Notes: generated by a model from the sequence alone, not told the origin. DNA of 64,000 nt from Syntrophobacterales bacterium Delta_02 (GCA_001603955.1 LVAA01000012.1:1-64000), one strand, 5' to 3'. Shown: positions 43,307 to 53,051, counted from the stretch's first letter. Program-made: numbers and translations.

Positions 43307-45400
43307 CTATTTCCCGAAAAGGTCTTTCAACCGGTCGCCGATGTCCTCCAGGACTTCTCCGGCTTTTTCGGAGACCTTCCCGGGGAGGCCTTTTTTCTTC
43401 TCAAACCTGACACCCTTTTTCGCTGCGGCAATGGCCGCCGCGCAGGAGTTTTCGTCGTCGGATGCCCCTCCTGCCAGCGCCGCGGCGATGCCAGCAGGGC
43501 CAAAAAGTGTTATTGAACCGATTATCTTGCCCAGGCTGATCGCGGTCTGGGCGGGGTCGATCACCAGCCGGGGATGCGCCAGTGTGCCGCGGAGCCTGAA
43601 AGGCCTCGTCAGTTCCCCCGCGCTTATTCCCAGTTTGCCGAACAGGTCGGCGCCAATACCCTCCTTGGGGACAGGTTTGAGGGAAAGGTTCAGCCTTTCC
43701 GTCCTCAGGTTGATGGTACCGGAACCCACTACAACCATGTACTGCGTGTTCAACACGAGGGTGGTGGCCCGCACCAGACCGTTTTTCATGCTGAACCCGC
43801 CGACGAAGCAATTGACCCTGGTGTAGTCGCTCTGTTTCTCGAAGGGATTGAGCAATCGAAAAAGGCCCGTCGACAGGTCACCGCCAAGGAGTTCTATGTA
43901 CCTGTTGTGTATCCGGCCCTTTCCCATCCGGATAACGGCCCTGCCTGTCATACTCCCCATCAACGCCGCCACGGAGGTTCCCCGGGCGTTCACGTCGATG
44001 TCCGTGTCAAGGTTCCCCTCGACGTTTTTCAGCGCCTTGATGATGTTTCCCGGATACCTGATATCCACCTTGCCGAGTTTGATGTTTGAAGCCCACAGCA
44101 CAGTCTTGCCCTGCGGCCTGAGGGAGAGCCGGATATCGACCGTGCCTTTTCCCAAGCCTGCCTTGAACAAATTCACGTCGAGCGATCTGTCCTTGAGGAC
44201 AAGGCCAAGATCAAGGTTGCTGAGAACCATATCAGGCAGGAGGACCTCGGCGGTCTTGAGCTTCATATCGACGTCTACCTTGTCGAGGCCTTCCAGGGGC
44301 AAGGGTTTGTTCGAAAATACCCTGTTTCGTTTCGTCGATCCCGCCTCAGTCTCCCCTGACAATTTGATATGGGGACGGAGGTCCAGTTTCCGGGCGGAGA
44401 GTTCCGCCTTCACCGCCGGCCTTTTTCCTGCCAGACCAAGTTCGAGCAAGCCGGAGATATCGTTTTCGCCCTGGATGATCCGAAGGCTGGAGATGGAATA
44501 GGAGTCAGGACCCGTATCCATTATTCGACCCGAGATGTCCAGGGGGCCCTTGAGTCGCGGCGGCAGATCCAGGACGCGGCTCAAGCGTTCGGGATCTCTG
44601 GCCTGGAGCCTGAAGTCCAGTTTCATCCCGCGCCGTGCCAGGGGGTTCATGACGCTGCCGTCAAGAGAAAGGACCGCGCCCGCCGCGTGCACCGTGAGCT
44701 TGACAGGCCAGGCAGCGGAAGGGTCCGCCAGGATGGAAAGAGAACCCACCGTCCCTTCGGCTTCAAAGGATTCCCTGTCGTACGAACCGTTCGTCCGGAT
44801 CCGAATGCCACCTCCCAGCGGCCCCGTTGAACTCGCGGTGAGACTGGCCACGTCAACCCCATAGCTTTTCTTCGATGCGTGACCGACGTAGGTCACGCGA
44901 CCCTTTTCCACCCGCATTTCCTTGAAGGTTATCCTCGAAAGCTTCCAGCCGCCCGCTTCCGTCCCCTTCCCTGCCTGAGACGGCTTCATCTCCTTCTCTA
45001 CCGAGAAATTCGACCTGCCCGCGGCGTCCGTCTCCAGGAGGATCTCGGGCTCGACAACGACCAGGCGAACGATGTCAAGCTGATGGGTCAGAAGGGGAAA
45101 GAGCCTCACCTTTATCTCGAACCGCTTTACCTTCGCCATGTCAGGCTGAGATCCCCAGGACACATTCCGGACACTCGCATCCCGGACAACAAGGGTGGGC
45201 GAGAGGCCTATCTTCAAGCTGATGTTGCCTCTCAGGGTCAGCTCTTTCCCTGTGGCGCTCGCCACCGCGCTCTGGATCTCAGGCTTGAGAGTGTTGTAAT
45301 CGTAACCGGAAAGGATGGCGAAGATGGTCAGAACGGCCAGGAGCAAAACCGCAAGCACCGCCGCCACAACCCATTTCCATTTCGACGCAACTATACCCAT
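43307..45400 (-). CDS. AsmA family protein
   Basis: 697 residues. One N-terminal membrane anchor (about 8-32) followed by the beta-rich AsmA domain (GKELTLRGNISLKIGLSPTLVVRDASVRN) and a C-terminal repeat region ending in the AsmA_2-like segment (LNTQYMVVVGSGTINLRTERLNLSLKPVP). AsmA proteins reside in the inner membrane and act in lipid transport and outer-membrane assembly. ATG 45400 preceded by AAGG; a GTG one codon upstream is the alternative. Single gene, convergent with the antiporter. Confidence 0.88.
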   Translation of the reverse strand: MGIVASKWKWVVAAVLAVLLLAVLTIFAILSGYDYNTLKPEIQSAVASATGKELTLRGNISLKIGLSPTLVVRDASVRNVSWGSQPDMAKVKRFEIKVRLFPLLTHQLDIVRLVVVEPEILLETDAAGRSNFSVEKEMKPSQAGKGTEAGGWKLSRITFKEMRVEKGRVTYVGHASKKSYGVDVASLTASSTGPLGGGIRIRTNGSYDRESFEAEGTVGSLSILADPSAAWPVKLTVHAAGAVLSLDGSVMNPLARRGMKLDFRLQARDPERLSRVLDLPPRLKGPLDISGRIMDTGPDSYSISSLRIIQGENDISGLLELGLAGKRPAVKAELSARKLDLRPHIKLSGETEAGSTKRNRVFSNKPLPLEGLDKVDVDMKLKTAEVLLPDMVLSNLDLGLVLKDRSLDVNLFKAGLGKGTVDIRLSLRPQGKTVLWASNIKLGKVDIRYPGNIIKALKNVEGNLDTDIDVNARGTSVAALMGSMTGRAVIRMGKGRIHNRYIELLGGDLSTGLFRLLNPFEKQSDYTRVNCFVGGFSMKNGLVRATTLVLNTQYMVVVGSGTINLRTERLNLSLKPVPKEGIGADLFGKLGISAGELTRPFRLRGTLAHPRLVIDPAQTAISLGKIIGSITLFGPAGIAAALAGGASDDENSCAAAIAAAKKGVRFEKKKGLPGKVSEKAGEVLEDIGDRLKDLFGK

Positions 45401-45510
45401 CACAGGCTACCTTAAAACAATATGTTTACCTCGTGGGAATACGTCAAGAACCGAGGGCCATCAGCGCAACGCCCGGAAGGCCGCAGGCGCCGCCCCCCCA
45501 ACGCTCTCCT

Positions 45511-45536
45511 GGATCCCGGCCTCCGCCGGGATGACG
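45511..45536 (+). repeat. REP-type hairpin
   Basis: ATCCCGGC-CTCC-GCCGGGAT (45513-45532) with GACGAC after it, a member of the GTCATCCCGG-type family. Confidence 0.6.
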
Positions 45537-45633
45537 ACAAAAACACACAACCACAGGAACAAAGAAACAAAACCGCAAACAACCAAGCCATCTCGAACCT
45601 TTCCAACAGCCCCACGCCTCCAACGCCTCTAAC

Positions 45634-45669
45634 GGTTCAAGCGGTTCAAGCGGCTCAAGCGGTTCACCG
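45634..45669 (-). repeat. Nonamer array (four units, reverse orientation)
   Basis: GTTCAAGCG-GTTCAAGCG-GCTCAAGCG-GTTCACCGG; it reaches into the last codons of the oxidoreductase gene (stop at 45664). Confidence 0.75.
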
Positions 45670-46785
45670 GTCGAACCGGCTCCTGTAAAGCTCGATCTTT
45701 TCCTGCGGCCATTGCATGCAAACCGCCGGCTTTGCCTTCAGCACCTGGTGCATGCAGGCGTCGTTGCATGACGGGGCGCAATGGATTATCTCGTCTTCGC
45801 GGCCTTCACTGACCTTGTTCGGCCACTCGGGGTCCGCCCAGAGGACCCGCGCGAGACCCAGCAGATCGGCCTTACCCGTCGCCAGGATCTCTTCCGCCGT
45901 CTTTCCCGAGGATATCCTGCCCGCGGCTACGACCGGCACCGCTACATTCTTCCTGATTGCTTCCGCCAGGTCCGCCATGTAGCCTTCGTTCCGCGACCTT
46001 TCGACGATCTCCGGCAGAGTGAAAGACTCATAGGTACCGCCCATCACTGAAATGTAGGCAACCCCGGCATCGGGCAGGGCTCTGGCAAATTGGGTCGATT
46101 CGTCGAGCCTGAGACCGTCGGGGAGCCATTCGTCCGCGAGGAAACGGTATCCTACGGGAAAATTCCCTACCACGTCCTTGACCGCATGCAGGACCTCGAG
46201 CGGAAATAGCATCCTGTTCTTGAGGGCACCTCCATAGTTGTCGTTCCTCTTGTTCGTCCGCGGGGACACGAATTCCGACAGCAGGTACCCGGTGCCTCCA
46301 TGAAGTTCGACCATATCGAAACCGGCCTTCTTCACCCTCAGGGCTGCCTCGGCGAATTTGCCGCGCACACGCCTGATGTCAGCCAGGTCCATGGACCGGG
46401 GGATCTTGCCAAAGGTTTCGACGGCGGACGGGGCCAGGGGAGAATCACCAAGGGAAAAACGCCCTCCGTGATTTATCTGGACACAGGCAACGGCCCCTTC
46501 ATCCTTGATGGCCGAGGCAAGCTTCGACAGTCCGGCGAGATTGGCATCCGTATCACTCCTCAGCATCCTGCTTGCCCCGCTTCCGGCCGGGTGGTCGACG
46601 GTGGTGTTCTCGACAACCACCATCGCGGCCCCGCCTTTCGCCATGGAACGATAGTGCTCCAGCATAAGAGGCGACACACCGCCATCCTGGTCCGCGTAGC
46701 CCAGGTAAAGGGGAGCCATGGTGATCCGGTTCTTCAAGGTGATCCCGCCGACAACGATGGAAGAAAAAACATGGGAATACATCAT
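45664..46785 (-). CDS. Old Yellow Enzyme-family NADH:flavin oxidoreductase
   Basis: 373 residues with the FMN TIM-barrel signature (VFSSIVVGGITLKNRITMAPLY, NHGGRFSL) and a C-terminal Cys group IHCAPSCNDACMHQ..KAKPAVC, the spacing of the Fe-S site of 2,4-dienoyl-CoA reductase and related enzymes. The usual C-terminal NAD/FAD-binding domains are missing, so this is the short form. It would reduce an activated alkene or nitro compound; substrate unknown. ATG 46785 has AAGGAGGAG 6 bases upstream; the frame is open upstream to 46986 but lacks that site. Confidence 0.85.
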   Translation of the reverse strand: MMYSHVFSSIVVGGITLKNRITMAPLYLGYADQDGGVSPLMLEHYRSMAKGGAAMVVVENTTVDHPAGSGASRMLRSDTDANLAGLSKLASAIKDEGAVACVQINHGGRFSLGDSPLAPSAVETFGKIPRSMDLADIRRVRGKFAEAALRVKKAGFDMVELHGGTGYLLSEFVSPRTNKRNDNYGGALKNRMLFPLEVLHAVKDVVGNFPVGYRFLADEWLPDGLRLDESTQFARALPDAGVAYISVMGGTYESFTLPEIVERSRNEGYMADLAEAIRKNVAVPVVAAGRISSGKTAEEILATGKADLLGLARVLWADPEWPNKVSEGREDEIIHCAPSCNDACMHQVLKAKPAVCMQWPQEKIELYRSRFDR

Positions 46786-46912
46786 CGCACGCTCCTCCTT
46801 ACCACAATAATAAAAGACCGCCCCCCTCAAATTCAACCCCATTCGCCGCCAACCCGCCACTTGTGGCAGGTAATCGCACCGCGAGCTATCTTCCTTAACG
46901 CTCAACAGTCTG

Positions 46913-46961
46913 TTGACAAAGTCATTTTCTGCGTCATTTCGGTGAAGGGGGGCGGAATGAC
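46913..46961 (+). repeat. Partial copy of the palindromic repeat
   Basis: TTGACAAAGTC-ATTTTCT-GCGTCATTTCGG..CGGAATGAC; the left arm and core match the element at 26050-26113, the right terminal arm is missing. Confidence 0.65.
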
Positions 46962-47002
46962 AGGAACGAGACGCCTGCCCGCCCAAAAGGCTGGTTCTTC
47001 CC

Positions 47003-47038
47003 GTTCAAGCGGTTCAAGCCGTTCAAGCGGTTCAAGCC
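47003..47038 (-). repeat. Nonamer array (four units, reverse orientation)
   Basis: GTTCAAGCG-GTTCAAGCC-GTTCAAGCG-GTTCAAGCC immediately before the kinase gene stop (47044). Confidence 0.85.
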
Positions 47039-47043
47039 AGCCT

Positions 47044-49293
47044 TTATGTCAGTCTCTTCCTTACCGCTTCCGCGATGGCCTGGAGGGTGTAGGGTTTCTG
47101 GATGAAATGGGCGTCGTCGAGGGAGGAGAGGTCCTCGTCTCCGCCGTCCTGCCAGTAACCCGAGGCAAAGAGCACTTTTACGCCGGGGTCGATCTTCTTC
47201 ATCTCGCTGTAGACCTGTCGACCCGATCTTCTGGGCATGATCACATCCAGAAGCACCATGTCTATTTCGTCTTTTCGCTCCCGGAAGATCTGCAGCGCCT
47301 CGTCGCCATCCTCCGCGAGGAGGATGCTGTAACCCAGCTCTTTAAGGATGGTTCCGGCGACCTCCCGCATGGCCGCTTCGTCGTCGACGATGAGCACAAT
47401 CCCCTCCCCGCGGGGCGGGCCCTGCTCCGTACCTGCTTCTTTCTCAAGACCTGCGTCTTGCAGGCAGGGAAGAAAGCAGTTGAAGATCGTGCCGACACCG
47501 GGGGAAGAGATGACGTCGATGAAACCTGAATGCAGGCGTATGATGTTGTAGACAACGGCCAATCCCAGTCCTGTCCCCCTTCCCGTGCCCTTCGTCGTGA
47601 AGAAGGGGTCGAATATCTTGGGCAGCATCTCCTCCGGGATCCCCACACCGTTGTCTTCGACGGAAAGGAACCAGTACGGATCGGGACCTGCATCGGGGTG
47701 CCGGGACAGGAATCCTTTGTCCGGCTTGACCTCGTTCAGCGACACCACGATCTTGCCGCCTTCCTCGCCGCCTTTCTCTCTCATTATCGTGAGGGCGTGG
47801 GACGCGTTGATACAGAGATTGAGGACGATCTGCTCTATCTGTACCTGGTCGGCCCATATCATCGCCTTCGTGTCGGGATATCTCGCCTCGAGGATCACTA
47901 CCTTGTCGAAGGTGTTCTCACATATGTGAAGCACGTTCTTCACGACGACATTGAGATCGACGGGGGAGAACGCGGTCTCTCTCCTGCTCGAAAGGGTCAG
48001 GAGCTGCTTGACAACGTCCGCGGCCCTGCTGCTTGCCTTGTCCATGGTCGCCAACATCTCCGAAAGCTCTTCGGCCGGGATGACCGATCCCGATTTCAGC
48101 TTGTACTGGAGGAGGGAAACGTTCCCGATGATGCTCCCGAGGATGTTATTGAAATCATGAGCTATTCCGCTCGCGAGCGTGCCGATGGTCTCCATCTTCT
48201 GTGCCTGCTGCAGAAGGCCCTCCTTCTTTTCGAGCTCCGTCACGTCGTCCATCCTGACGACCACACCGCTGATACCGTCGGCCATGAGGGGATAGATGGA
48301 CACATCCTTGTACCGCGTTTCTTCGCGATCGAACCGGTGGCCGTAGAGATGCACGACTTCATTGGTCTTAATGACCCTCTCTATCGCCTCCTTGAAGCCG
48401 TCGAAGAAATCCGTTGCCCGCCAAAGGTTCTTTCCCAGCGCGTCATCGGATGAGATGTTCGTCGCCACCTCCGTCGCATGATTCCACTGCGTGACCGTTC
48501 CGTTACGGTCGACGGAAACAAGCATGGAAGGCATGGATTCGATGATATTGCCGAGGTAGCCCCTTGTCCTGCGCAGTTCTTCCTCGTTACGCTCTATCTC
48601 GCGGAGCATGTCGGCTATGCTCTCATAAAGTATGCCGATCTCGTCGTTTGACCTCTTCTTCAGTTTGGCCGAATAATCCCTGTCCTTCGTGATGTGCCGC
48701 GATACGTCCGCGAGGGTCAGGACCGGGGATATGAGCATCTTCTTCACGACCACGAAAATGACCACGATCATGGAAAGACCGATGAGTGCAAAGGCTACGG
48801 TCAGGTTGAAGCGCCTGCGAAGGATCTCGGCGTTCACGTAGCGCTCGGTGTAAAAGATCTCGAAAAAGCCCACGATGAACTCACGGTGAAACACGGCATA
48901 GTAGGCCCTTCGGATGTTCTCCGAACCCGCGGGGATGACAAACATGACCGGCGGGGTATTGTCCTCGATGACCTCCATCGTATGAAGGTCCTTTCTCAGG
49001 CTGTCAAGAAATCTTCCTGATTCATCGCGAATATTGACGGCGACGATGTCCCTGTTCGTCAGTACAGCCCGGTTGACATAGGCAATCTCCGTTGTCGCCA
49101 TCTGCCACATTGGAACAGCGTAGGCAAGCCGACCGATGTCCCCCAGGCTTGAAATGGTATCCTCCAGTTCCCCCTTTAACCCCTCCCTGTTCCTCCTGTC
49201 AAAATACAGGATGGACGCCATACTGATCGCGGACACGGCAACGACCAGTATCATTATGAGCTTCGCGAGGATCTTTCTCCTGAATATGTCCAC
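47044..49293 (-). CDS. Hybrid sensor histidine kinase with C-terminal receiver
   Basis: 749 residues. N-terminal transmembrane helix, periplasmic sensor of about 135 residues (residues 30-165), second transmembrane helix (about 170-190), HAMP-like linker, PAS, HisKA ([13 protein letters not shown], the phosphoacceptor H in a DFNN-type hybrid kinase), ATPase domain ([30 protein letters not shown]) and a receiver with [11 protein letters not shown] (Asp). GTG 49293 is preferred since AAGGAAG lies 5-6 bases upstream; the frame stays open to 49347. It follows a periplasmic binding protein gene by 99 bases, which may feed its signal. Confidence 0.9.
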   Translation of the reverse strand: MDIFRRKILAKLIMILVVAVSAISMASILYFDRRNREGLKGELEDTISSLGDIGRLAYAVPMWQMATTEIAYVNRAVLTNRDIVAVNIRDESGRFLDSLRKDLHTMEVIEDNTPPVMFVIPAGSENIRRAYYAVFHREFIVGFFEIFYTERYVNAEILRRRFNLTVAFALIGLSMIVVIFVVVKKMLISPVLTLADVSRHITKDRDYSAKLKKRSNDEIGILYESIADMLREIERNEEELRRTRGYLGNIIESMPSMLVSVDRNGTVTQWNHATEVATNISSDDALGKNLWRATDFFDGFKEAIERVIKTNEVVHLYGHRFDREETRYKDVSIYPLMADGISGVVVRMDDVTELEKKEGLLQQAQKMETIGTLASGIAHDFNNILGSIIGNVSLLQYKLKSGSVIPAEELSEMLATMDKASSRAADVVKQLLTLSSRRETAFSPVDLNVVVKNVLHICENTFDKVVILEARYPDTKAMIWADQVQIEQIVLNLCINASHALTIMREKGGEEGGKIVVSLNEVKPDKGFLSRHPDAGPDPYWFLSVEDNGVGIPEEMLPKIFDPFFTTKGTGRGTGLGLAVVYNIIRLHSGFIDVISSPGVGTIFNCFLPCLQDAGLEKEAGTEQGPPRGEGIVLIVDDEAAMREVAGTILKELGYSILLAEDGDEALQIFRERKDEIDMVLLDVIMPRRSGRQVYSEMKKIDPGVKVLFASGYWQDGGDEDLSSLDDAHFIQKPYTLQAIAEAVRKRLT

Positions 49294-49392
49294 GAACGCT
49301 TCCTTTCCCTCAAACGGCCCGGGGGCCGAGTCCCGCACGGGAGTCAATCGGGCCGGTCCTTTTCAATAATCTTCGGCGTATCGCGAGAAAAA

Positions 49393-50211
49393 TCAATTGT
49401 CGGGGGGCGGTTCTTCCTGCCGGGTCAGATCGGAGCGGGAAACGCCGTATTTTCGCAGTATGTCCTTGTACTCCTTCGTGCCCTTGAAGTCTTTGAGATT
49501 CCTGGAAAACTCTACCACCAGCCCGTAGAGATCGTGCCATTTGGAAAAACCCACGTAAAGCCTCTGGCTATGAACGGGAGGACTCAGAAAGCGGATCGAT
49601 CCCGCGACGCCGAGGTCGCCGGCAACACCCCTGATGACCGCCTCGTTCTCGATACCGAGAGAGAACCTGCCACTGACGACCATCTTGATGAGCCGGCTGG
49701 CGTTCGCCACTTCTTCCTTCTTCAGGTAATCCGCGTTGTCAAAGGCCGCCCCATAGCTGAAACCCGCGATGACACCGATGGTATATCCCTTCAGGTCCTT
49801 CAAGGAACCCCCATACCGGATCTGGTTGTCCCTCCTGGTAAAGAGGGAGGTCCGGGAAATACCTATGTGCTCCTTGGGGAATATGGTGTATCGCGCACGT
49901 TCCTTGGTCTTGAGAAGCGATATGAGAACATGCGCCTTGCCCTCTTCAAGCATTTTCAGGCACCGCTTGAAAGGAAATAGCTGGAACACGGCCTCGATGC
50001 CCATCCTCTTCATTACGGCCCTGAAGATCTCTATCTCAAAACCCCTGGCGTCATTGCCTTCCTGATAGGTGTACGGATACCATTCCGTGTACACCACGTT
50101 CAGTCTACCGGGACGGGGGCTTTCGCCGAACACCGCGTTGTTGAAGGAAAGAAACAGGAAGAAAACAATGCACGCATACAAGAATGCCTTCATCATGAAA
50201 ATTTCTACCAT
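49393..50211 (-). CDS. Periplasmic amino-acid-type substrate-binding protein (SBP_bac_3)
   Basis: 272 residues with a signal peptide (cleavage near VFGES) and the SBP_bac_3 pattern: NVVYTEWYPYTYQEGNDARGFEIEIFRAVMKRMGIE, then DLKGYTIGVIAGFSYGAAFD. No permease or ATPase gene is nearby, and the hybrid kinase gene follows on the same strand, so it may act as a sensor partner rather than a transporter component. Start uncertain among ATG 50211, ATG 50196 and ATG 50193. Confidence 0.82.
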   Translation of the reverse strand: MVEIFMMKAFLYACIVFFLFLSFNNAVFGESPRPGRLNVVYTEWYPYTYQEGNDARGFEIEIFRAVMKRMGIEAVFQLFPFKRCLKMLEEGKAHVLISLLKTKERARYTIFPKEHIGISRTSLFTRRDNQIRYGGSLKDLKGYTIGVIAGFSYGAAFDNADYLKKEEVANASRLIKMVVSGRFSLGIENEAVIRGVAGDLGVAGSIRFLSPPVHSQRLYVGFSKWHDLYGLVVEFSRNLKDFKGTKEYKDILRKYGVSRSDLTRQEEPPPDN

Positions 50212-50392
50212 AATTGCCACTCACATTGCCACCCCGCACCCGTCATCCCCGTATCGAGACCCCCCACGGAACAACTCCCTTCTCGATCTGCTTGCCATTT
50301 GCCTCACCTGATATTACAATCTGTGGTGACAAATAGCGCCGGGCGTCCGGAGACGGGGACCGAGGCGCATCAATTAAGGAGTGATAACGAGA

Positions 50393-51433
50393 ATGAAGAA
50401 AAGGTCCGGATCTTTCGTGTACGGAGTGCTCATCGCCATCGTCTTCGTTGCCTCGGGCGCCATCGCCGGGGAAAAGGGATCATCCGAAGACACCCTGAAG
50501 CAATTCTTTGACAGTCAGAAGACACCGGTCGAAACGATCGCGGACAATCCCGCGGCGATGAAGGACTACGTTTCTTCGGCCAAGGACGTCAATGCCCGCT
50601 ATAAGAACGGAAACACCCTGCTCCATTACGCGGCGAACAGGGGATACCTGGACGTGGCCGCCCTGCTCTTGAAGAAAGGGGCTGATATCAATGCCCGGGA
50701 CAAGGACGGAAGGACGCCTCTCCATGAAGCTATGGCATATCGCCGGTACGATGTCGCACGGTTCCTTGTCGAGAATGGCGCCGATATGAGCATGAAAAAC
50801 AAGGATGGCGAGACTCCGCTCATCAGTATCGTATTCATGGATGACAGGAAACTGGCCGTCGACCTCGTCGATTTTTTCATAGAGAAAGGTTTCAACGTCA
50901 GCCGCTCCGCCGATGCAAAGCTCCTCAACGAATCCATCGGAAGGGGTCATCATGACGTCGCCGTCATCCTCCTGGAAAAAGGCGTGGCCTTCGATGACTC
51001 GTCACTTCGCGACGCCGCGGGAATGGGATATGAGGACATCTTTGCCATCCTTCTCTCCCGTGGGGCGGACCCCGGGGACAAGGGTATCCTTCGCGCCGCC
51101 GCTGCCTCCGGGAACGTCGGCATCCTGAAGACCCTGCTGGAAAAAGGGCAGAGACCAACCGCGGACGATGTCGACCTCGCGCTCTACAAGGGAAGGCGGG
51201 ATGCCGCCGTCCTTCTCAACGATGCGCTGAAAAGATCGGGCGGTCAAGAGATCGACCTCACGGCAAGATGCCGGATGAAACCGGACCCCGGACCGTGCAT
51301 GGCTCTCTTCCATGCGGGATACTACAACGGGATAGCGAAGACGTGCCAATCTTTCATATACGGAGGCTGCGGCGGAACGGTTCCTTTCGAATCGGAGGAC
51401 GCGTGCAGAAGGGTGTGTGAGAGCGGAAAATAA
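50393..51433 (+). CDS. Secreted ankyrin-repeat protein with C-terminal Kunitz/BPTI domain
   Basis: 346 residues. Residues 1-26 are a signal peptide. About six ankyrin repeats follow (roughly 60-285), the clearest being NGNTLLHYAANRGYLDVAALLLKKGAD and DGRTPLHEAMAYRRYDVARFLVENGAD. The end is a Kunitz domain: Cys at 293, 302, 318, 326, 338, 342 with inter-Cys gaps of 8, 15, 7, 11 and 3 residues (BPTI 8, 15, 7, 12, 3) and the motifs GPC, YYN and FIYGGC. The P1 position, next to the second Cys, is Met. It should inhibit a chymotrypsin- or elastase-like protease in the periplasm or outside. Kunitz domains are mainly known from animals. ATG 50393 is chosen so that the signal peptide begins MKKRSG; AAGGAG is 11 bases upstream. 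Confidence 0.85.
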   Translation: MKKRSGSFVYGVLIAIVFVASGAIAGEKGSSEDTLKQFFDSQKTPVETIADNPAAMKDYVSSAKDVNARYKNGNTLLHYAANRGYLDVAALLLKKGADINARDKDGRTPLHEAMAYRRYDVARFLVENGADMSMKNKDGETPLISIVFMDDRKLAVDLVDFFIEKGFNVSRSADAKLLNESIGRGHHDVAVILLEKGVAFDDSSLRDAAGMGYEDIFAILLSRGADPGDKGILRAAAASGNVGILKTLLEKGQRPTADDVDLALYKGRRDAAVLLNDALKRSGGQEIDLTARCRMKPDPGPCMALFHAGYYNGIAKTCQSFIYGGCGGTVPFESEDACRRVCESGK

Positions 51434-51475
51434 TGTTGGACAGGTACTGATCCAGATCAAGGAAAAGAGGAGAAT

Positions 51476-51922
51476 ATGAAGATCGACTTTACGAAGAAAC
51501 AGTTTGAAACGTTGCTGAAGGCCGTATACCTGGGGGCCAGGACGGTCAATGCCTATGAAGATGACCTAGAAGGAAATGAGTACGTTGAACTCCAGAAGTA
51601 TATCTTCGGTTTCGCCAGGGATTTCGGAATCGAGAAATACGCTGACTACGACGAAAAAGAGAAAACGGCCTGGCCCTCCGCCGCTCTTGAAGAAGATGAG
51701 GTCCTGAACGAACTTATCGACCGCTACGACGATTTCACGTTCCTTGACAAGCTCATCTACAATCTTGCGGGACGGGATATGCTCGACAAACACGGAGCCA
51801 AAGCCCTGGAAAAGATGTCCGACGATGAATTCTTCAAGGAGGAAGAGGTCTTCGCCGAGAAATACCGGAAAGAATTCGCAAAGAGCGGGATAAAGAACCT
51901 CACGGTATCCAGAGAGAAATAA
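51476..51922 (+). CDS. Hypothetical acidic cytoplasmic protein
   Basis: 148 residues, no recognised family, no signal peptide or membrane segment. Highly charged and helical; a core of LKAVYLGARTVNAYEDDL with repeated Asp/Glu, and the pattern FTFLDKLIYNLAGRDML suggests a folded helical domain. GAGGAGA lies 4 bases before ATG 51476. It follows the ankyrin-Kunitz gene by 42 bases and may share its transcript. Confidence 0.6.
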   Translation: MKIDFTKKQFETLLKAVYLGARTVNAYEDDLEGNEYVELQKYIFGFARDFGIEKYADYDEKEKTAWPSAALEEDEVLNELIDRYDDFTFLDKLIYNLAGRDMLDKHGAKALEKMSDDEFFKEEEVFAEKYRKEFAKSGIKNLTVSREK

Positions 51923-51932
51923 GGGGCCTGTC

Positions 51933-52181
51933 TTACCTGTATCGGATCGTAAAGAAAATGGTGATGAGCGCGATGATCAGGGCGATACCGTTTGCCGCGA
52001 TGACGGGCGCCGACCTGATGAGAATACCGTAAACCGACCACAGAACGGAACCGATGACGATCATCAGCGGCAGAAGAAGTGAGACGTCCCTGGCCTCTTT
52101 CAATCTCCAGATGCGCAATATCTGCGGCAAGAGCGAAAAGGTCGTGAAACAGGCGGCTACGTAACCGATGATGTCAGCCAT
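51933..52181 (-). CDS. SemiSWEET-type sugar transporter (PQ-loop)
   Basis: 82 residues with three membrane segments and the PQ-loop signature (SLLPQILRIWRLKEARDVS, then GSVLWSVYGILIRSAPVI). SemiSWEETs dimerise to move sugars by facilitated diffusion. ATG 52181 overlaps the stop of the HEPN gene upstream (ATGGCTGA), so it may be translated by coupling, though a functional link is unlikely. Substrate unknown. Confidence 0.88.
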   Translation of the reverse strand: MADIIGYVAACFTTFSLLPQILRIWRLKEARDVSLLLPLMIVIGSVLWSVYGILIRSAPVIAANGIALIIALITIFFTIRYR

Positions 52182-52530
52182 CGCCAATGACTGCTTCCTG
52201 TTGAATGATACTCTCGATCTTCATGCAGAGGAAAGGGACTTTGTTCAGGACCACATCCCACACAATATCATAGTCCACACCGAGATAGTCGTGAACCAGT
52301 CGATCACGCATACCCGCTATCGCTCTCCACTCCAATTCATTGTGTCTTTCCTTCAATTGAGGGGAGACTTTCTTCGATGCCTCTCCGATGATCTCTATAC
52401 TCCTGACAAAAGCGCGCTTGAGAGTCTCGTCCCTCAGAAAATCGTCCCGGCTCAATCCTCTGCTGGAACTAATGAGGTACCGGGCTTCATCGAGAATATG
52501 GCGCAAGTACTCAAGCGACGAGGGCGGCAT
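52174..52530 (-). CDS. hepT: HEPN-family toxin HepT (DUF86), second copy
   Basis: 118 residues, MRDRLVHDYLGVD near 71-83 giving the Rx4HxY active site and AMPylatable Tyr. Only distantly similar to the first module's toxin at 27201-27554, so the two modules were acquired separately rather than duplicated recently. Its start overlaps the partner gene by 20 bases. Confidence 0.9.
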   Translation of the reverse strand: MPPSSLEYLRHILDEARYLISSSRGLSRDDFLRDETLKRAFVRSIEIIGEASKKVSPQLKERHNELEWRAIAGMRDRLVHDYLGVDYDIVWDVVLNKVPFLCMKIESIIQQEAVIGDG

Positions 52531-52822
52531 CCTCGACCTCGTTCAGTATGTGGGCAGCCATGTAAGGGCTAAGCGATTCAACGGTGACAACCTCCACCCG
52601 GCGCCCCAGCGCGTCGTCGAGGTAAAAGGACAATTGTATGAAGTGATCGAATGTTTTCTCTCCCGGTTCAAATTCGACCAGGAGATCGACATCACTGTCC
52701 GGGCGTTGCTGTCCACGAACAAAGGAACCAAAAAGCCCGATTCTCTTGACGCCAAAAGCTCGTAACCTGGCCTGGTTTTGCTGAAGAATGCGGAAAACAT
52801 CCTGCTTCGTCATTCCCTTCAT
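52511..52822 (-). CDS. mntA: MNT-family antitoxin nucleotidyltransferase MntA, second copy
   Basis: 103 residues with GLFGSFVRGQQRPDSDVDLLVEFEPG, the GS and DxD motifs of minimal nucleotidyltransferases. ATG 52822 has GGAG 5 bases before it; ATG 52813 is an alternative. A promoter with operator-like arms lies just upstream. Confidence 0.9.
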   Translation of the reverse strand: MKGMTKQDVFRILQQNQARLRAFGVKRIGLFGSFVRGQQRPDSDVDLLVEFEPGEKTFDHFIQLSFYLDDALGRRVEVVTVESLSPYMAAHILNEVEDAALVA

Positions 52823-52842
52823 TGCTCTCCACCACTATGGAT

Positions 52843-52870
52843 TTTACAGTACAGTTCCGATCGCTGTAAA
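52843..52870 (-). promoter_or_regulatory. Promoter of the second HEPN/MNT module
   Basis: Arms TTTACAG (52843-52849) and CTGTAAA (52864-52870). On the minus strand TTTACA (52870-52865) and TAAAAT (52846-52841) lie 18 bases apart as -35 and -10; the arms overlap both boxes, a typical autorepression layout. Confidence 0.5.
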
Positions 52871-53008
52871 GCACTTTGACGTCAGACCACAGGGAATTAT
52901 CTCTTAACGGCGCTCATCATTTCGTCCACAAACCGTTGGGACAGGGCCTCTGGCTCCTGATGTCAATAATGGACCTCACGGGTGAGTCAGTTTATCTTTG
53001 GTCCTTCC

Positions 53009-53040
53009 GCTCAAGCGGTTCAAGCGGCTCAAGCCATTCA
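53009..53040 (-). repeat. Nonamer array (three or four units)
   Basis: GCTCAAGCG-GTTCAAGCG-GCTCAAGCC-ATTCAAAC; it ends 12 bases before the hydrolase stop. Confidence 0.75.
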
Positions 53041-53051
53041 AACTGTCTTTC

